From the NCBI RefSeq assembly GCF_963583255.1, contig NC_084808.1, positions 27,484,300 through 27,548,299 on the forward strand: a stretch of 64,000 nucleotides of DNA, in the 5' to 3' direction. The notes below the pieces were generated by a model. The model had not been told where the DNA came from and searched no databases. It saw nothing but the letters and a program-made list of their open reading frames with translations. The stretch comes from Pyrus communis (taxonomy: Eukaryota; Streptophyta; Magnoliopsida; Rosales; Rosaceae). Made by a program: the position numbers and the translations under genes. This document shows, piece by piece, positions 34,466 to 47,261 of this stretch. Positions within the stretch are counted from its first letter, which is position 1. The number at the start of each line of letters is the position of its first letter.

Positions 34466-35956
34466 ATGCCTCCAATCTTGCCCGACCTCTCCAACTCCGA
34501 CAGGCTCAAGTATGTCAAGCTCGGCTACCAGTTCCTCGTCAACCACATTCTTACCCTCACTCTCATCCCTATCATGGCCGGAATCCTACTGGAGGTCCTC
34601 CGCCTTGGCCCCGACGAGCTTCTCAAGCTCTGGGACTCACTCCACTTCGACCTCGTCCAAATCCTCTGCTCCTCATTCCTCATCGTCTTCATCGCCACCG
34701 TCTACTTTATGTCCAAACCCCGATCCGTCTACCTCGTCGACTACGCCTGTTTCAAGCCTCCGGTCACCTGCCGCGTCCCCTTCTCCACCTTCATGGAGCA
34801 CTCCCGCCTCAACCTCAGCAACAACCCCAAGAGCGTCGAGTTCCAGATGAGGATCCTCGAGCGCTCGGGCCTCGGGGAGGAGACCTGCCTCCCTCCGGCG
34901 ATTCACTACATTCCGCCCAACCCCACCATGGAGACCGCTAGGGGCGAGGCGGAGCTCGTCATCTTCTCCGCCATGGACTCTCTGTTGGAGAAGACTGGAC
35001 TCAAGCCCAAAGACATCGATATTCTCATTGTTAACTGTAGCCTCTTCTCGCCGACGCCGTCGCTCTCGGCGATGGTGATCAACAAGTACAAGCTCCGAAG
35101 AAACATCAAGAGCTTTAACCTCTCCGGCATGGGCTGCAGTGCCGGCCTCATTTCGATCGATTTGGCGCGCGACCTCCTCCAGGTGCATCCCAATTCCAAC
35201 GCGGTGGTCGTCAGCACCGAGATCATCACCCCGAACTATTACCAAGGCAACGAGAGGGCGATGCTCCTTCCCAACTGCCTCTTCCGGATGGGCGCCGCCG
35301 CCTTACTTTTATCAAACCGGAGGTCCGAGCACCACCGCGCAAAATACCGATTGGTCCACGTAGTAAGGACACACAAGGGAGCCGATGACAAGGCGTATAG
35401 GTGCGTGTTCGAGGAAGAAGACAAGGAAGGCAAAGTTGGAATTTCACTCTCTAAAGATCTGATGGCGATTGCCGGGGAAGCGTTGAAATCGAACATCACG
35501 ACGATCGGCCCGCTGGTGCTGCCGGCGTCGGAGCAGTTGCTGTTTCTCTTCACGCTCATCGGCCGGAAAATCTTGAACCCGAAATGGAAGCCGTACATTC
35601 CTGATTTCCGAGAGGCGTTCGAGCACTTCTGCATCCACGCGGGCGGAAGGGCGGTGATCGACGAGCTGCAGAAGAATTTACAGCTGTCGGCGGAGCACTG
35701 CGAGGCGTCGAGGATGACACTGCACAGGTTCGGCAATACGTCGTCGTCGTCGCTGTGGTACGAGTTGGGGTACATCGAGGCGAAGGGTAGGATGAAAAAA
35801 GGTGATAGGGTTTGGCAGATTGCGTTCGGGAGCGGGTTTAAGTGCAACAGCGCGGTCTGGAAGTGCAATCGGACCATCACAACAACGTCGGATGGGCCCT
35901 GGGCTGATTGCATCGATAAGTACCCGGTTCATATTCCTGAGGTGGTCAAGCTCTAA
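34466..35956 (+). CDS. 3-ketoacyl-CoA synthase (KCS4/KCS9-like), copy 1
   Basis: An intron-free frame of 496 residues, the usual KCS length. Two N-terminal hydrophobic segments (about 22-44 and 63-82) anchor it in the ER membrane. The FAE1/type-III-PKS-like condensing domain follows. The catalytic triad is present: Cys224 in GMGCSAG, His391 in HFCIHAGG and Asn424 in RFGNTSSSS. Role: condenses malonyl-CoA with long-chain acyl-CoA in the fatty acid elongase complex, feeding cuticular wax, suberin and sphingolipids. The C-terminal half (VHVVRTHKGADDKA, DCIDKYPV) is closest to the KCS4/KCS9/KCS17 group. The exact orthologue is not certain. One oddity is NYYQGNERAM where most relatives have NWYFGN. 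A Copia element starts 56 bases after the stop codon, so its 3' UTR and polyadenylation have probably changed. Confidence 0.93.
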   Translation: MPPILPDLSNSDRLKYVKLGYQFLVNHILTLTLIPIMAGILLEVLRLGPDELLKLWDSLHFDLVQILCSSFLIVFIATVYFMSKPRSVYLVDYACFKPPVTCRVPFSTFMEHSRLNLSNNPKSVEFQMRILERSGLGEETCLPPAIHYIPPNPTMETARGEAELVIFSAMDSLLEKTGLKPKDIDILIVNCSLFSPTPSLSAMVINKYKLRRNIKSFNLSGMGCSAGLISIDLARDLLQVHPNSNAVVVSTEIITPNYYQGNERAMLLPNCLFRMGAAALLLSNRRSEHHRAKYRLVHVVRTHKGADDKAYRCVFEEEDKEGKVGISLSKDLMAIAGEALKSNITTIGPLVLPASEQLLFLFTLIGRKILNPKWKPYIPDFREAFEHFCIHAGGRAVIDELQKNLQLSAEHCEASRMTLHRFGNTSSSSLWYELGYIEAKGRMKKGDRVWQIAFGSGFKCNSAVWKCNRTITTTSDGPWADCIDKYPVHIPEVVKL

Positions 35957-36012
35957 AGTCAAAGCAAACAACAAACAAACAAAATTCAGAATGAAATGGT
36001 GAATGGGATTGG

Positions 36013-36302
36013 TGTAGAAACCAATATCTTCCTGACTAAGAAAACAGGTCAGAGAGGGAGAGAGAAAAGTAGAGAGAGATTGGATTGGGATAAAATGTTT
36101 CTCATTAATTGATAATGTTATGACACTAGAGAGAGACAGAGTGTGTGTGCGTGTGTGTGTGTGTGTATAGCCCTTGATTTTGTACAACAATACCCTTAGC
36201 TAGCTATGACTAATTACATATTGTACCACTACTCATCTCAACTAACGCTTTACTGTTATAACAAACTAATAGTTTTGCATACTGAGGCATTTGCCTCAAT
36301 AC
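36013..36302 (-). repeat. 3' LTR of the Copia element
   Basis: 290 bp; ends TTTCTACA on the minus strand. Contains a TG microsatellite near 36141-36168. Confidence 0.9.
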
Positions 36303-39300
36303 ACCCCCTCAAGCTAATATTGGACTCAGCAAGAGTGCAAGTGGAAAGCTTGGATTTTAAGTAATAAAACCTGTTTTTGGACAGAGACATAGTGTAGATA
36401 TCGGCTAACTAATCTTCACTACAAACAAACTGAACTTTGATAAGATGTGCAAGAACCAACTCTCGAATATAGTGATAATCTATTTCGACATGTTAGTTCT
36501 TGCATGAAAAACAGGATTTGAAGCAAAAGAGATAGCCGAGATGTTATCACAGCATATAATAGGGACATAAATGAGAGGGAAGCCAATATCACGAAATATT
36601 TTGCATATCCATGCAAGCTCAGCAGCTATGTGTGCCAAGGACCGATACTCAGTTTCGGTGGATGATCGAGCTACATTAGCTTGTTTCTTTGCACTGCAGC
36701 TAATTAGGTTTGAACTATGAAAAACACTATAACCACTAGTGGGTCTATGATCAAATAGACAACCTGCCCAATCAGTATCTAAGTATGCAGTGAGATGAAG
36801 ATAGCTTTTCTTAAACCAAATGCCTTAAGAAATTGCTCCTTTCAAGTATTGAAGAACTCATTTAGCAGCCTACATATGAAGTTCTCTCGGAGCATGCATG
36901 AATTGGCAAAGTTGATTCACTGCAAAACAATAAACCTATAATCAGTGGAATTAGACAGAAGAGAACCACTGTGATCAAGTTTGGTAAAGCTGAGAAGAGT
37001 GCAGCAAGGTTTAGAACCTTCCATATTTGTCTTTTGAAGGAGATCGATGAGACAATTGCTTTAGTGAAGAAAGATACCCTCAGGTGTTCTTTGAACTTCC
37101 AATCCCATAAAGTAGTGCAAAGGCCCCAAATCTTTGACTAGAAAAATAGCACTCAATTTCTGAATAAAAGATTGATAGAAGATAGGGTTAGGACTTGTAA
37201 CAAGTTTATCATCTACATATACCAACACTATTACAAAGGTAGGTCATTTGAGAACAAATAAAGATGCATCTGAAGAAGATTGGACAAAACCAAAAGTATG
37301 TAGGACCTGAAATAATTTGTCAAAACATGCCCTTGGTGCCTGTTTTAGACCATAAAGAGACTTTCTCAATTTGCAAACATACTGAGGTTTTGAGGGATCA
37401 ATAAAACATGCATGTTGCTCCATTTACACATTTTCTTTTAAATCATCATGAAGGAAGACATTGCTTATATCCAATTGATTTAAGAACCAATTAAATTGTA
37501 CTGCAAGTGATAAAAGAATTGTAACCGATTTGGCTATAAGACTAAAGGTATCTTCATAGTCAATACTAGCCTGTTAATGAAAGCCATTTGCCACAAGGCG
37601 AGCTTTATATCTGTTTATAGTGCTATCTGGTTTCTTTTTAATTCTAAAAACCCATTTACATCCAACAATGTTCAGGGAATCTGAGGCAGGGACTAAAAAC
37701 CAGGTACCAGTAGATTGCATTGCATTGAATTCTTCTTACATTGCAGATCTCCAATGAGCATAGTTGGATGCCTGCAATTATGTAGTATGAACATATTCAA
37801 GATCAATAAGAAGTGGATGTTTGGTTGCTGAGTATGCCTTGGGCTTGTATATACCAGCTTTCGATCTTGTGACCATAGGATGAGTGTTGATAACACTAAT
37901 ACTTGGAGCAAAAACAAAAGAATTTGTAGTGGAATCACTTCGAACATGATGGTTAGTAGAGGTAGATGTAGAAGAGGCACTTAGAGATCTAATGTGAGAG
38001 CTAGATGGTAGATTAAGTGCATGAGCATCTGGAGTTGTAGAGATAGGCATAGAAAATTGCAAATCAACCGATGGTGAGCTAATGGAAGCAGTGTGAACTG
38101 ATGATAGTTGGGTAGACTTGTGAAATGGATAGATGCCTTCATCAAAGAGAACATGTCGAGATATATACATCCTGCCAGTAGTTGGATTAAGACATATGTA
38201 GCCCTTATGTTGCAAACTATAACCAAGAAATACATAAGCTTCACTTTTGGGATCCAATTTTGATTGAACATAAGGTTTGAGCTAGGGATAACAGCTGCAA
38301 CCAAAAACTTTAAGCCTTGAATAGGCAAGAGGCCCATGAAAGAATAATTCCCATGGAGCCTTTGAAAAACCAGAAATTGGCAGCCTGTTAATTAAATATA
38401 AAGATGTGGAGAAAGCTTCCACCCAATAGAGATGAGGCACCTTGGAAGCAACAAGCAGAGTTCTTGCAATTTCAACAAGATGTCTGTGTTTTCTCTTTGC
38501 ACATCCATTTTGTTCAGGCGTATAGGGACAACTTAACTAGTGAAGAATGCCATAAGTTTGGAGAAATGAGTTAAAAACATGAGAAGTAAACTCACCCCCT
38601 GAATCCGTACGTAAAGTCTTTATTTTATTACTAAGAGAGTTCTCTACATAGGATTTGAATACAACAAATGTATGAAAAGCTTCATACTTAGCTTTTAAGG
38701 GAAAGAACCAGCTATACTCGCTGTAATCATCTACAAGTAACATATAATACCGAAAAACCACTAGGTGAAACACTGGAGGCAGGACCCCACAAGTCACAAT
38801 GAAGCAACTCTAAGCAATGAGTGGATGAAGAACTAGAAACACAAAATGGAAGTTTGTGATTCTTAGTAAGAGCACAATCATTACAAAAGAAATCAACAAC
38901 ATATTTTCCTCGCATTGCTACTTTATTACTAGACAAGATTCTTCAAAAAATTGATGAAGAGGGATGTCCCAATCGTTGGCGCCAAACTTAGATAGGAGCT
39001 TTGACACTTAAGAAAACTGAAGGAAATGTAGGTGTAGAGCTAGATGCTTGAATGAGAATCCATCTTTAACCGGACCCTGCAAAAGCATCTTCCCGGAAAT
39101 ACGATCATTTACAGTGGATCCATCAGGGTCAAGAGTTAATGCACAATTATTGTCTTTTAAGAATTGGTAAGAAGACAACAAGTTATGATTCATGTGAGGA
39201 ACATGTAAGACATTGCTCAGTTTAAAGGAAGCATAAGGAGTATTCAAAGATGAATGACCAACATGAGAGATGGACAAACCTTCACCATCGCCAATATAAA

Positions 39301-40327
39301 CCTTATCTTCACCAGTATAGGGAGAAGGAGCTGAGATATTTGCAATGTCATTTGTTATGTGAGATGTGGCACCATAGTCAATTAGCTAAGAAAGATTTGA
39401 TTTAGAAGAGTAATGAGCACATAAAGCAGCCAATTTTGCAGGTGGTACTTTGCCAAATATCTCAGGGTTCATTCAATCGAAGCAATCAATGGCCTCATGG
39501 CTGGTGGAACCACAAATCTGACAAGAAACTTTAGAACCAGTGGGACCACAAACGAGTGCTAAAAATTGCCACGAGAACCCTCATAGTTGCCATGAAAAAT
39601 TGCTGCGATTGTTGCCTGAATAGGTATTATGAGAAAAATTCCCTCGATTGAACCCTCTGTTGGTGTTATAATTACGATTATTATTGCGACCTCAATTGAA
39701 ATTATGCCTGAATGAATTTTGCAGAGGCTGCTGTTGAACAGAAAATGCATGTGGATGAATGGGGATGAGAGGTGCCTGAGATTGCATAGAAAATGCTTGA
39801 AATGGCTTAGTGGTGATGGATGACATAGCTTGTTTTCGGCGAGTCATAGAGAGCTCATTTATAAGTAACAGACCATGAAGTTTATCCAGGGAAGTAGATG
39901 AGGTTCAAAGCATAATCGAGTCAATGAAGGACTCAAATTCCTCAGGTAAACCATGAAGAATCGTTGCAAATAAATCTCGATCAGGAATTGCAGCTCCAGC
40001 AGCTACAAGTGAATCAGAAATTTCCTTAATTTGTTGCAGATATTCTGAGATTGATTGAGAGCCTTTTTGGACAGTTTGAAGAAGATAGCGTAATTGATGA
40101 ATGTGAGCACCAGAAACTCCCCCAAATCGTTGCTCAAGTTTTATCCAGAGATCACGTCATGATGAAACACCAACAATGAATGGAATAATTTCCTCAGACA
40201 ACGTAAAGTTCAACCAAATGAAAAGGTTTTGATCCTTTTCATACCACAGTTCGAAGGCAGGGTTGAGAGAACGATCAGGCAAGAGCGGCGACAGACATGA
40301 TTCAGTGCCATCAATGATGCCAACGAG
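36303..40327 (-). pseudogene. Copia gag (C-terminal part) and pol remnant
   Basis: Reading the minus strand: the rest of gag (40327 to about 39560), a CCHC knuckle of form CX2CX4HX4C near 39510, and a protease with DYGATSHIT (about 39390; the usual D-S/T-G is altered). Next come integrase with HCDLWGP and the DDYSEYSWFF core (38850-38700), RT with YVDD (about 37215), and RNase H down to about 36400. There are stop codons in integrase, RT and RNase H, so no full polyprotein can be made. Confidence 0.9.
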
Positions 40328-40332
40328 CTTGT

Positions 40333-42167
40333 TGATGCGAAATATATTAAGCACACAAATTAAACCCTCTTCTGACAATTGTAGCAAAGTATGTAAGTAG
40401 GGATCGTTCAAAACCGGGGATTAGGAGGGATTGCTAAACTCTTGAAAACTGACCTAAGAACTCCAAAACAAAGTTAAAAACATTAATTTGGACTCAAAGA
40501 ATGAAAAACCAAAGTTAAAACACTAAAACAAAACAAAAACTCAAAACAGCAACTAGAAGACTCAAAACTGCCTAAAAACCACTTTCTGGGCAGTTTTGAG
40601 CACCTACACTAATTTGGACGAAATTGGTTGAAAACTTGACTCAAAACACTTAAAAACATGAACCAAAACAATTTCTAACTAAATTGAGACTTCAAAGTAA
40701 AGGGGGATTTGATTTGGACGAAATTAAAGTTGAGAAAACAGATTGCAAAGTAAAACTGATTTTGAAACGTTTTTGGGGTTTTTAATGGATCATGGACTAG
40801 TTAGGGGTTCTTTCTCCACACATGACAAGTATGCAAATGACTCGATTTCCAGTTATTCCTTCATAGAATTATGAATGACAATGCCCCAAATTAACCGTGA
40901 CATCACTAGTTAATTCTCAAGTTTTCCTTGTGTTATTGAATTGGATGACATCATACGACAACCCAAAGCATTCTTCAAAAGTTCCTTATATGACATCATA
41001 ATAAAGATACAATCAAAGATCATTACGTTCAATGAAAACTATAAGCATTGACAAAGCACTTGTGACTATGACATCATGACACTTATGCTAGGAATTGAAC
41101 TTAACGCGATTGTGACTAGCAACCTTCACTACTTGTGAATATAAGTGTGTGACAATTATGTGAAACAAACTTATATTCTAGCATCATATTCATGCAAGCC
41201 AATTAAGTGTCGACCCCTAATTAACAAACACAAATACGTTATTACTCGCACAGTTAAGCCAATTGCATTCACGATTCAAGAACTCATAACTGGAATTTAT
41301 CAAATCAACTTGCACACATAGTTATGGCTTCGAAATCACCCCTAACCAATAGGGGTTTAGCCACTCATGTTCATAGCAAAATGAAAGGAAAATAAATTAA
41401 ACATTGAAATCATAAAACGAATTACACCTAGAATGCACCAACGACGAAGCTTGAGCATCCAAGAGTCTTTCCTTCTTTCTCCTTGCTACGGCACAAAGGT
41501 GGATGGGATGGTTGGGATGTGTTTTAGGATCAGGGATTATGGGATTGGATGAAGGATAGATGAATGGACAAAAATTGAATGAATGAGTGATCCCCTTAGT
41601 GCCTTGCTGCAAAGCCTTATTTATAGGGCTAAGAAAGGTTTAGAACTTAGTTGAAACCAAAAGGTTTTTGTACCAGAAATTCTATACATGAAACACTTAA
41701 AGGATATATGTGTGTAGCTTGGACAAGGTAGGAGACAAGATAGGACGGCTAGGAGACAAGGTAGGACGGCTAGGAGACAAGGTAGGACGGCTAGTGACAA
41801 GCTAGGACGGCTAGTGACAAGCTAGGACGGCTAGTGACAAGCTAGGACGGCTTGTTCTTCCAATACAGAAATTAGGCACCATGTGTGAATAGATAAAGCC
41901 TTCTAGAAATAAGGTTTTTAGGCCCCCTTGCAGCTCCCTAACTGAATTCAAGCCTTCAAATTCGTCCATCCTCATGCCTCCATGCTTGCACTATCCAATC
42001 TTGGCCCAAAAATGCTCTAGAATGCTCCAAATTGCTTCTTTTTGCATAGTTTTGACACTAAAACCTGAAATTGCACGAAAATGACTTTAAACACTAAACT
42101 AACTAAGGAAAAACAACATAAATGCATGAGAACAAGCCAATTAAGTCGCATAAAAATGCTCCTATCA
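40333..42167 (-). repeat. 3' LTR of the gag-only element
   Basis: 1,835 bp. Includes a minisatellite around 41720-41852 built on ACAAGGTAGGACGGCTAGG-type units, present in the same form in the other LTR. Confidence 0.93.
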
Positions 42168-42950
42168 AATTCCCCCACACTTAGTTTTTGCTAGTTCTCG
42201 AGCAAAACAAAGAAATAAAACAAGACAAAACAAACAAACATAATCTAAACCTTCCAACGTTTGCCTCAGGGATTTCCAATGCACATGATATGTTAAAGAT
42301 TATCATTCCCACAGATTTGAGTCAATTTAACACTTAAGCACATGCTTAATCATAGTCACTACTTACTAGTTCACAATTAACCAATTAAAACAATGTTTTG
42401 AATGTAGTAACATGCCTTAGAGAATTCCTTCTATCCTTAATAGATTTGCACTATATTTTCACTCAGATTTTCTAACTACACACCCTATACTAGTTATATG
42501 TGAGAGAATTGATGTAGATATAAAAACGAATGCTCACATATATGTATCACAAAGAACGCAATTTCCGGAGTTAATAGGCATGTTTAGATATGATCTCATG
42601 AATGGAATGCTACTACTTAGATGCGAGAACCAGTGACACCATATGCTCATACCAAATTCAAACTCAACAAATTGAAACACATAACACTCAAGATAGAAGT
42701 TTAAGGGTTGCAACGGGGCTTGGGGTATTGGTTAACAAAGAAAGGATAGGGAAAGCAAACGTTACTTCAAGCATTAGTAAGCAAAGTAATGAAATTAAGA
42801 CTTAGAATTCACTTAGTTTGCAGAAATTAACTTAAAAACACAAGGGGAAGACTTTAAACAACTTCTTGGGGCCGAATTCAACTTTTTGGACCCTTTCTTC
42901 AACAAACAACACCTTGGAACTCTTTTTCTCATGTTGTTCAACTCTTTTCA

Positions 42951-42981
<31 letters not shown>

Positions 42982-44076
42982 ACGAATTTTTCTTTTCTTT
43001 TCTTTCTACTTCCCCCACACTTGGTTTCTGCCATAAAGGAATTCCATTTGAATCATGCTTACTATACTTTAAGAACGAGGGTATGGATAGTCCTAATCTA
43101 GGCTAGGTGAGGGTAATGTGGGTTAACAAAGAAAAGGCTAAACAAGGCTCAATGGGGTTAACACCTAAACATATAATGGAGTAGGGCACACGGCTTTTTG
43201 GCTAAAGTGGTGGTCACTACACAACTTCATCTTGAATATGTGTTATGCTAATCAATACCATGCTTTGAATGAAATGGGCATGACTTCTAGTGTTTGGAAC
43301 TAAATGATGAAACGCCTTCTATGTAGCAACCAAGCAAAGAATAATGAGATCATGCAACGATTTTAGAAAACAAAGAATGCACAGATTTTAACTCTCCAAA
43401 TAAACGTTTAGGTTCAAGTCTCACAAGGTTGTAGCGTTAATTTGAGTTCCTTCCTTCAAGCATGTTACAAAAACTGATTTTTTTCTTTTATGATTGCATG
43501 TGAATTCATAAGTTATAACCACAACCAAGCATAAACATAGAGTAAATCAAACTTTCATCCATGTTAATCACTCTCTTTAACAGCCATGTATTTAAAAACC
43601 AAATCCTCATCATTGTGTTGGAAGGTACCCTAAGACACAAACAAACACACAAAAACAACTCTTTTTTGGGGTTTTTAAAACAAATTTTTCAAATTTTTCT
43701 TTGATTTTCGGATTTTTACTTCAAAACATACTAAAACACACCAAAACTGCTTAAAAACACTTAAAAACAGCAAGGAACAAGTTTTGAAATAATGGGTGAT
43801 AAAATCCCACGAATTTGCATGAAAAACACTTAGTTACCCCCCCACACTTAAATCAAACATTGTCCTCAATGTTTTAAGCATAGAATCACACAAAGAAACA
43901 CACAAACAGCAAGTAAAACAACTAAATAGGCAGATTAGAAAGAATCAACAAAGAGAAGGGTTTAGGAACGCAAATCTGGAATTGGAGTGCTTTCTAGGTC
44001 TTCCTTTGTTGAATGGCATGGGTTGCCTCCCAAGTAGCGCTTTCTTTAACGTCTTGCAGCCGGACGAAGAACACGT
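42168..44076 (-). other. non-coding interior of the gag-only element
   Basis: No coding frame of note. Contains three CCCCCACACTT words (about 42172, 43011 and 43847; GTGTGGGGG on the element's strand) that resemble polypurine tracts, and a poly-T run at about 42954-42981. Confidence 0.6.
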
Positions 44077-45294
44077 TCAGGCACCATTGGTGCCCACGGC
44101 ATGGAGTTGATCTTTGAATGGAAGGTGATACTTGAAATGATCCGGTAATGGTTTAAATTCAAGATTGGGTGCCTGAATCATCAACAACCTATTAGTATAA
44201 AAGGAAATTGAAATTGGAGGAGGTGGCTTACCTATGTCCTCCAACAAGAACTCAAGGATAAACACATCTTCTTTGAACGTTTCAGGAACTTTGCACTTGG
44301 ACAGATTTGGTGTGAGGATTGTTCCTTGTCCTATGTCATAAAATTCAACTTCTTTGGGGTTGTTTGCCTCAAGAACATCCTCTTTGACGAATTCTTGATA
44401 TTCCATACTTTGCACCTTTGGAAGGGCTTCCAAGATGTCTTTTTCACTTTCTTCTTCCTTGGAATTCATGAACCTGCAAGGAATAGGGACATTGGGTGGA
44501 ATAGGGTTAGAAAGAATTAAATTTGGAACAACCTTACCTATGGTGGGCGAATTGGGGTCTTGAGGTGGCTGCGGCAAAGGTGTTTCCACCCTTTCCGTGG
44601 CTTTGTCCAACTCCTCTTCCTCAAATTGCAATCTTTCGTCTTCCTTGTGATTTGATTGTGATGGTTGAGGGTCTGTTCCAACCTCTTTGCCACTTCCTAA
44701 CGTGATAGCATTGGTGGTTTCAAATCCTCCCTTCGAATTTGCAATGGTTGAAATAGGGAGTTTGCCTTGGTATTGAAATTGTCCTACGAACTCCGCTATC
44801 TGCCCAATTTGCTTTTCCAAGTGATCCAACCTTTTGTCTCGATTTTGCATTGCTTTCTTTTGATTTTCTTGCCCCTGAGACAAATTGGTGAGTAACTTAA
44901 TAAGCGTATCATTATACAAAGACGCACCTGAATTTGGTTGGGCAGGTTGTATATGAGGTTGTGGTGGCTGCATAGGGCTTGAATATAACTCCTCATATGG
45001 CTGCCAATATCCTTCTTGTTGAACTTTTTGAGATTCCCACCATATAGAGTTTGAATGATCACTCCAATCTGAATTGTACATGTTGGAAAACCAATTGTTC
45101 CTTGATTGATTATGATCTTGATAACCCCAAGTATTGACATTCTCCCAACTTCTTTGTGGACATAGATTTGCTTGATATTCTTGCCTATAAGGAGCACCAA
45201 ATGTAGGGACACTTTGCATTGTGGACCCTTTAGCATACAGTGATAACTGACACATAAGATTCGCTATTTGAGCTTGAAGATTAGCAATTGCCAT
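44077..45294 (-). CDS. gag-like protein of the nested LTR element
   Basis: A 405-residue frame from an ATG at 45294. The same frame is open up to 45450, across the primer site into the LTR, so the true start is uncertain. It contains a Gln/Asn/Trp-rich middle, a short coiled-coil-like stretch (RDKRLDHLEKQIGQIAEFV) and acidic Pro-rich regions. The pattern fits the C-terminal half of Athila/Tat-type gag. The conserved N-terminal gag core and a zinc knuckle were not seen. It is intact, as expected for a young copy. Confidence 0.7.
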   Translation of the reverse strand: MAIANLQAQIANLMCQLSLYAKGSTMQSVPTFGAPYRQEYQANLCPQRSWENVNTWGYQDHNQSRNNWFSNMYNSDWSDHSNSIWWESQKVQQEGYWQPYEELYSSPMQPPQPHIQPAQPNSGASLYNDTLIKLLTNLSQGQENQKKAMQNRDKRLDHLEKQIGQIAEFVGQFQYQGKLPISTIANSKGGFETTNAITLGSGKEVGTDPQPSQSNHKEDERLQFEEEELDKATERVETPLPQPPQDPNSPTIGKVVPNLILSNPIPPNVPIPCRFMNSKEEESEKDILEALPKVQSMEYQEFVKEDVLEANNPKEVEFYDIGQGTILTPNLSKCKVPETFKEDVFILEFLLEDIGKPPPPISISFYTNRLLMIQAPNLEFKPLPDHFKYHLPFKDQLHAVGTNGA

Positions 45295-45426
45295 GCCTTG
45301 CTTCTCTAGTACCTGAAACAAGAAACAACACAAGATGAAGAATCTGGAATAAAATAAAATAAACGAAAATAAAACAATCCAAGGGATTAGCAAAGTTGCT
45401 AATCCCCGGCAACGGCGCCAAAAATT

Positions 45427-47261
45427 TGATGCGAAATATATTAAGCACACAAATTAAACCCTCTTCTGACAATTGTAGCAAAGTATGTAAGTAGGGATCG
45501 TTCAAAACCGGGGATTAGGAGGGATTGCTAAACTCTTGAAAACTGACCTAAGAACTCCAAAACAAAGTTAAAAACATTAATTTGGACTCAAAGAATGAAA
45601 AACCAAAGTTAAAACACTAAAACAAAACAAAAACTCAAAACAGCAACTAGAAGACTCAAAACTGCCTAAAAACCACTTTCTGGGCAGTTTTGAGCACCTA
45701 CACTAATTTGGACGAAATTGGTTGAAAACTTGACTCAAAACACTTAAAAACATGAACCAAAACAATTTCTAACTAAATTGAGACTTCAAAGTAAAGGGGG
45801 ATTTGATTTGGACGAAATTAAAGTTGAGAAAACAGATTGCAAAGTAAAACTGATTTTGAAACGTTTTTGGGGTTTTTAATGGATCATGGACTAGTTAGGG
45901 GTTCTTTCTCCACACATGACAAGTATGCAAATGACTCGATTTCCAGTTATTCCTTCATAGAATTATGAATGACAATGCCCCAAATTAACCGTGACATCAC
46001 TAGTTAATTCTCAAGTTTTCCTTGTGTTATTGAATTGGATGACATCATACGACAACCCAAAGCATTCTTCAAAAGTTCCTTATATGACATCATAATAAAG
46101 ATACAATCAAAGATCATTACGTTCAATGAAAACTATAAGCATTGACAAAGCACTTGTGACTATGACATCATGACACTTATGCTAGGAATTGAACTTAACG
46201 CGATTGTGACTAGCAACCTTCACTACTTGTGAATATAAGTGTGTGACAATTATGTGAAACAAACTTATATTCTAGCATCATATTCATGCAAGCCAATTAA
46301 GTGTCGACCCCTAATTAACAAACACAAATACGTTATTACTCGCACAGTTAAGCCAATTGCATTCACGATTCAAGAACTCATAACTGGAATTTATCAAATC
46401 AACTTGCACACATAGTTATGGCTTCGAAATCACCCCTAACCAATAGGGGTTTAGCCACTCATGTTCATAGCAAAATGAAAGGAAAATAAATTAAACATTG
46501 AAATCATAAAACGAATTACACCTAGAATGCACCAACGACGAAGCTTGAGCATCCAAGAGTCTTTCCTTCTTTCTCCTTGCTACGGCACAAAGGTGGATGG
46601 GATGGTTGGGATGTGTTTTAGGATCAGGGATTATGGGATTGGATGAAGGATAGATGAATGGACAAAAATTGAATGAATGAGTGATCCCCTTAGTGCCTTG
46701 CTGCAAAGCCTTATTTATAGGGCTAAGAAAGGTTTAGAACTTAGTTGAAACCAAAAGGTTTTTGTACCAGAAATTCTATACATGAAACACTTAAAGGATA
46801 TATGTGTGTAGCTTGGACAAGGTAGGAGACAAGATAGGACGGCTAGGAGACAAGGTAGGACGGCTAGGAGACAAGGTAGGACGGCTAGTGACAAGCTAGG
46901 ACGGCTAGTGACAAGCTAGGACGGCTAGTGACAAGCTAGGACGGCTTGTTCTTCCAATACAGAAATTAGGCACCATGTGTGAATAGATAAAGCCTTCTAG
47001 AAATAAGGTTTTTAGGCCCCCTTGCAGCTCCCTAACTGAATTCAAGCCTTCAAATTCGTCCATCCTCATGCCTCCATGCTTGCACTATCCAATCTTGGCC
47101 CAAAAATGCTCTAGAATGCTCCAAATTGCTTCTTTTTGCATAGTTTTGACACTAAAACCTGAAATTGCACGAAAATGACTTTAAACACTAAACTAACTAA
47201 GGAAAAACAACATAAATGCATGAGAACAAGCCAATTAAGTCGCATAAAAATGCTCCTATCA
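45427..47261 (-). repeat. 5' LTR of the gag-only element
   Basis: 1,835 bp, the same length and, where compared, the same sequence as 40333-42167, including the minisatellite at about 46814-46946. Confidence 0.93.

Larger units (their letters stand above)
40333..47261 (-). mobile_element. gag-only LTR retrotransposon (TR-GAG-like), nested in the Copia gag
   Basis: Two LTRs of exactly 1,835 bp (40333-42167 and 45427-47261), beginning TGATAGGAGC and ending TTCGCATCA on the minus strand. They look identical along the stretches compared. The 5-bp duplication is CTTGT (40328-40332 and 47262-47266). The primer site after the 5' LTR, TGGCGCCGTTGCCGGGGA (about 45404-45421), is the Asp-tRNA type used by Athila/Tat Gypsy elements. 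A polypurine tract AAGTGTGGGGG lies before the 3' LTR. The 3.26 kb interior has only a gag-like frame, with no protease, RT or integrase, so it must depend on a partner element. Confidence 0.93.

Noticed and set aside
34673..35913. Long antisense and alternate-frame open stretches in KCS copy 1 (and 61845-63085 in copy 2)
   Set aside because: They are shadows of a GC-rich, intron-free gene. The composition follows the KCS codons and no family is recognised.
41397..41612. 71-residue frame present twice (also 46491-46706)
   Set aside because: Identical because it lies in the two LTRs of the nested element; no known LTR-encoded protein.
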